Origin: Smittium mucronatum
Taxonomy: Eukaryota; Kickxellomycota; Harpellomycetes; Harpellales; Legeriomycetaceae
DNA: 10,262 nucleotides
Direction of reading: 5' to 3'
NCBI GenBank assembly: GCA_001953115.1
Contig: LSSL01006490.1
Location: 1 to 10,262, forward strand
A program made the translations under genes and the position numbers. Shown one piece after another: positions 8,864 through 10,262 of this stretch (the first letter of the stretch is position 1; every line of letters starts with the position of its first letter). The notes under the pieces are model-generated. The model saw only the letters and a list, made by a program, of their open reading frames with translations. It was not told where the DNA came from and did no database searches.

Positions 8864-9280
8864 GGACGTTGATAATTTCTCCACACTTTTAAAAAAACAC
8901 ATTTATAATTTCACTAATTCGCACAGTTTTACAATAATTTGCACATTTTTATAGTTTTGGCCAATTAATGTGACGAAAAAACTACTAATTTTGCACATAA
9001 TATTTTATTATTTTTTATTGGAGAATAAATTCTAACTTATCCACTAAATTTATATTATACTGTTACCAGAGTATAACTTGAAATAGTTTAATGAAAAGTA
9101 TCCTAATAAAAAAACAAATTTGACCAAGAGGCTTAATGTAACTGAAATGTGCTAAATATTTAGGTTTATTTTAGCAATAATTGGGTAAAATGTAAATTCG
9201 TGCAAATAGTAGTAATTTTGTGCAAATTCGCTAACTTTTGCATTATTATTTGTAAAACTGTGGAAAGATGTATTTAATCC
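8864..9280. mobile_element. MITE-like element, 417 bp, with related inverted ends and 10-bp flanking repeat
   Basis: The two ends are inverted versions of one another at matching distances. GGA at the left edge is followed 17 bp in by CCACA(C)TTTTA; on the other strand from the right edge, GGA is followed 17 bp in by CCACA(G)TTTTA. Inside, CACAGTTTTACAATAAT (8922-8938) is mirrored by 9245-9262, ACTACTAATTTTGCAC (8981-8996) by 9200-9213, and TTTGCAC (8938-8944, 8990-8996) by GTGCAAA (9200-9206, 9220-9226). Both edges are flanked by TTAAAAAAAA (8854-8863 and 9281-9290), a possible 10-bp target-site duplication such as Mutator-like elements make. The flanks are low-complexity, so this could be chance. 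No transposase is encoded, so it would be non-autonomous. Confidence 0.5.
9150..9176. repeat. small stem-loop inside the MITE-like element
   Basis: TGCTAAA (9150-9156) and TTTAGCA (9170-9176) form a 7-bp stem with a 13-nt loop. It lies in the right half of the element and is not mirrored in the left half. Confidence 0.35.
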
Positions 9281-9320
9281 TTAAAAAAAATATAAAAACT
9301 CGTACATCCATGAAAATCTC

Positions 9321-9603
9321 CTAGGAGCGAAATACCTTGCCATGATTTAGAGGCTTAATAGAGACTTTATCTAAGTACAATAAACTAAAATTTTCCACAG
9401 CGTTATAATATTCTTGGTTGAAATTAGTGGAGACAGCGCACAGCGATTGCAGAGGCGAACCATCTCGAAACAGGAGAAATCCATCGTTTAGCACAGCTGA
9501 TGCATAGTCTAGTGCAAAAGTCCAGCGTTCGTCAGTCAGACGGATCTCAGCGTCTAGCAGCTATTTGTAGGAAAGCCATGTCGATCAATCCAAAGTTTGT
9601 TTA
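9321..9603 (-). mobile_element. decayed retroelement integrase-like fragment
   Basis: On the minus strand a 79-codon open stretch (9560 to the stop at 9323-9321) has no ATG start. It contains W13, N25 and S35-P36 with surrounding E-R-W, V-L-N and G-S-P. In Ty3/gypsy integrases the end of the catalytic core has a W, an N 12 residues later and an S-P 10 residues after that; the spacing here is the same. A stop lies directly upstream (9563-9561), while a second frame (9600-9547) carries 17 codons that read smoothly into the first after a frameshift, as in a broken copy. The stretch is richer in G and C than its surroundings, which suggests foreign origin. Assignment rests on a short motif. Confidence 0.42.
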
Positions 9604-9850
9604 GGCGCCTGGTTTTATTAAACCTGTTAGAAGTAGGCTCTGGCTAGGAGCTCAGCAGACTCAATGAACTATAGACAGTTGAAGAAGAGTTTAATTTTTG
9701 ACTGCTTTTAACCTCAGTCATACACATATTTAAAGCAACGCCGGGGAGTTTCTTTCTGTTGGTAGATTAAACCCTTTTACCGTTGGTACATGGCCGGTAG
9801 TCCGGTGGAGAAGCTTATTGTAGTTAGGGTGATTATATTTTCTACACGTC
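9604..9850. other. GC-richer stretch, possibly more of the decayed retroelement
   Basis: This stretch shares the higher G+C content of the integrase-like fragment next to it and ends abruptly at T-rich DNA near 9840. The minus strand has short open pieces with no continuous frame and no motif I can assign. It may be the 5' remainder of the same inserted element, but that is inference from composition only. Confidence 0.25.
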
Positions 9851-9861
9851 TTATAATTTTG

Positions 9862-9883
9862 TTTTTATTTTATTTTTATTTTA
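9862..9883. repeat. 11-bp tandem duplication, two copies
   Basis: TTTTTATTTTA occurs twice head to tail (9862-9872, 9873-9883). It is simple AT-rich sequence, probably slippage. Confidence 0.5.
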
Positions 9884-10262
9884 TAATTATTAATAACATT
9901 ATCTCGCGGTAAAACTCATTGATACAAAAGAAAATTAAAAAATATCTATGATAATAAACTCCATGCAAAAAATAATAATATACAAATACAAAACTCGTGA
10001 CATTGTGTTTACTACGGTTTTCTATAATTAAAAATCCCACTTTTTAAAACACTGATAAGTTTTTTATTAAATGCTGATCTATTATATAATAATCATAGCA
10101 GTGTAAATATTGTCAATTAATTATGCTTTTGTTAAGGTCCGCTGTGCCCAACTTGTTTTGGATATGTTATACAACTGAAATTGAATAAGGCATGAATATT
10201 CTAAATAAAATCCGGGTATACAATAGGAATGAGATGATTATAAAGAATTTTATGTAATTGTA
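9884..10262. other. AT-rich region without recognisable gene
   Basis: I see no open reading frame of useful length, RNA gene or repeat here. A slightly GC-richer patch lies near 10135-10160. A gene starting beyond the window edge cannot be excluded. Confidence 0.6.

Noticed and set aside
9740..9800. Histidine-rich minus-strand piece resembling an integrase zinc-finger (GH...)
   Set aside because: It is too close to the W/N/SP motif to leave room for the catalytic core and lacks the cysteine pair.
1..10262. CRISPR array, bacterial operon or phage system
   Set aside because: There are no regularly spaced repeats, no ribosome-binding-site-led gene strings, and the genes are intron-containing eukaryotic families.

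Overview
The window looks like nuclear DNA from a eukaryote with an AT-rich genome. Two protein genes are interrupted by short GT-AG introns (63-195 nt), several with CTAAC- or TACTAAT-like branch sequences, and carry AATAAA signals. No bacterial features are visible. Short introns, two converging genes and long AT-rich gaps suggest a fungus, perhaps an early-diverging lineage. That placement is inference; the sequence alone does not name the organism.

Layout. Positions 1-3230 form an AT-rich stretch with no gene I can support. It holds a self-complementary segment (1739-1844), a 12-bp inverted repeat (1370-1433) and a perfect 20-bp palindrome (958-977). Positions 3269-4875 (+ strand) encode an alpha/beta hydrolase of the ABHD4/ABHD5-CLD1-ICT1 family in three exons. 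Positions 8470-4981 (- strand) encode, in my reconstruction, the anaphase-promoting complex subunit APC5 in 15 exons and about 693 residues. Every splice junction keeps the reading frame, and the protein follows the APC5 family from the N-terminus to at least the middle TPR-like part. The two genes converge: their stop codons are 105 bp apart and their poly(A) signals lie within about 15 bp of each other.

Upstream of APC5, an 18-bp direct repeat lies just before its start. Positions 8864-9280 look like a 417-bp non-autonomous DNA transposon (MITE), with related inverted ends and a flanking 10-bp direct repeat. Positions 9321-9603 hold a decayed fragment, on the minus strand, resembling the C-terminal part of a Ty3/gypsy-like integrase core. 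The last ~650 bases show no gene.

The two genes have unrelated jobs (lipid acyl hydrolysis or transfer, and cell-cycle ubiquitin ligase scaffolding), so there is no operon-like logic. The part most easily missed is the APC5 gene, because its exons are so short that open reading frames show it only as scattered fragments. I found no convincing undescribed multi-gene system. The most unusual items are the MITE-like element, the foldback segment with a TATA-like box, and the skewed splice-donor usage.
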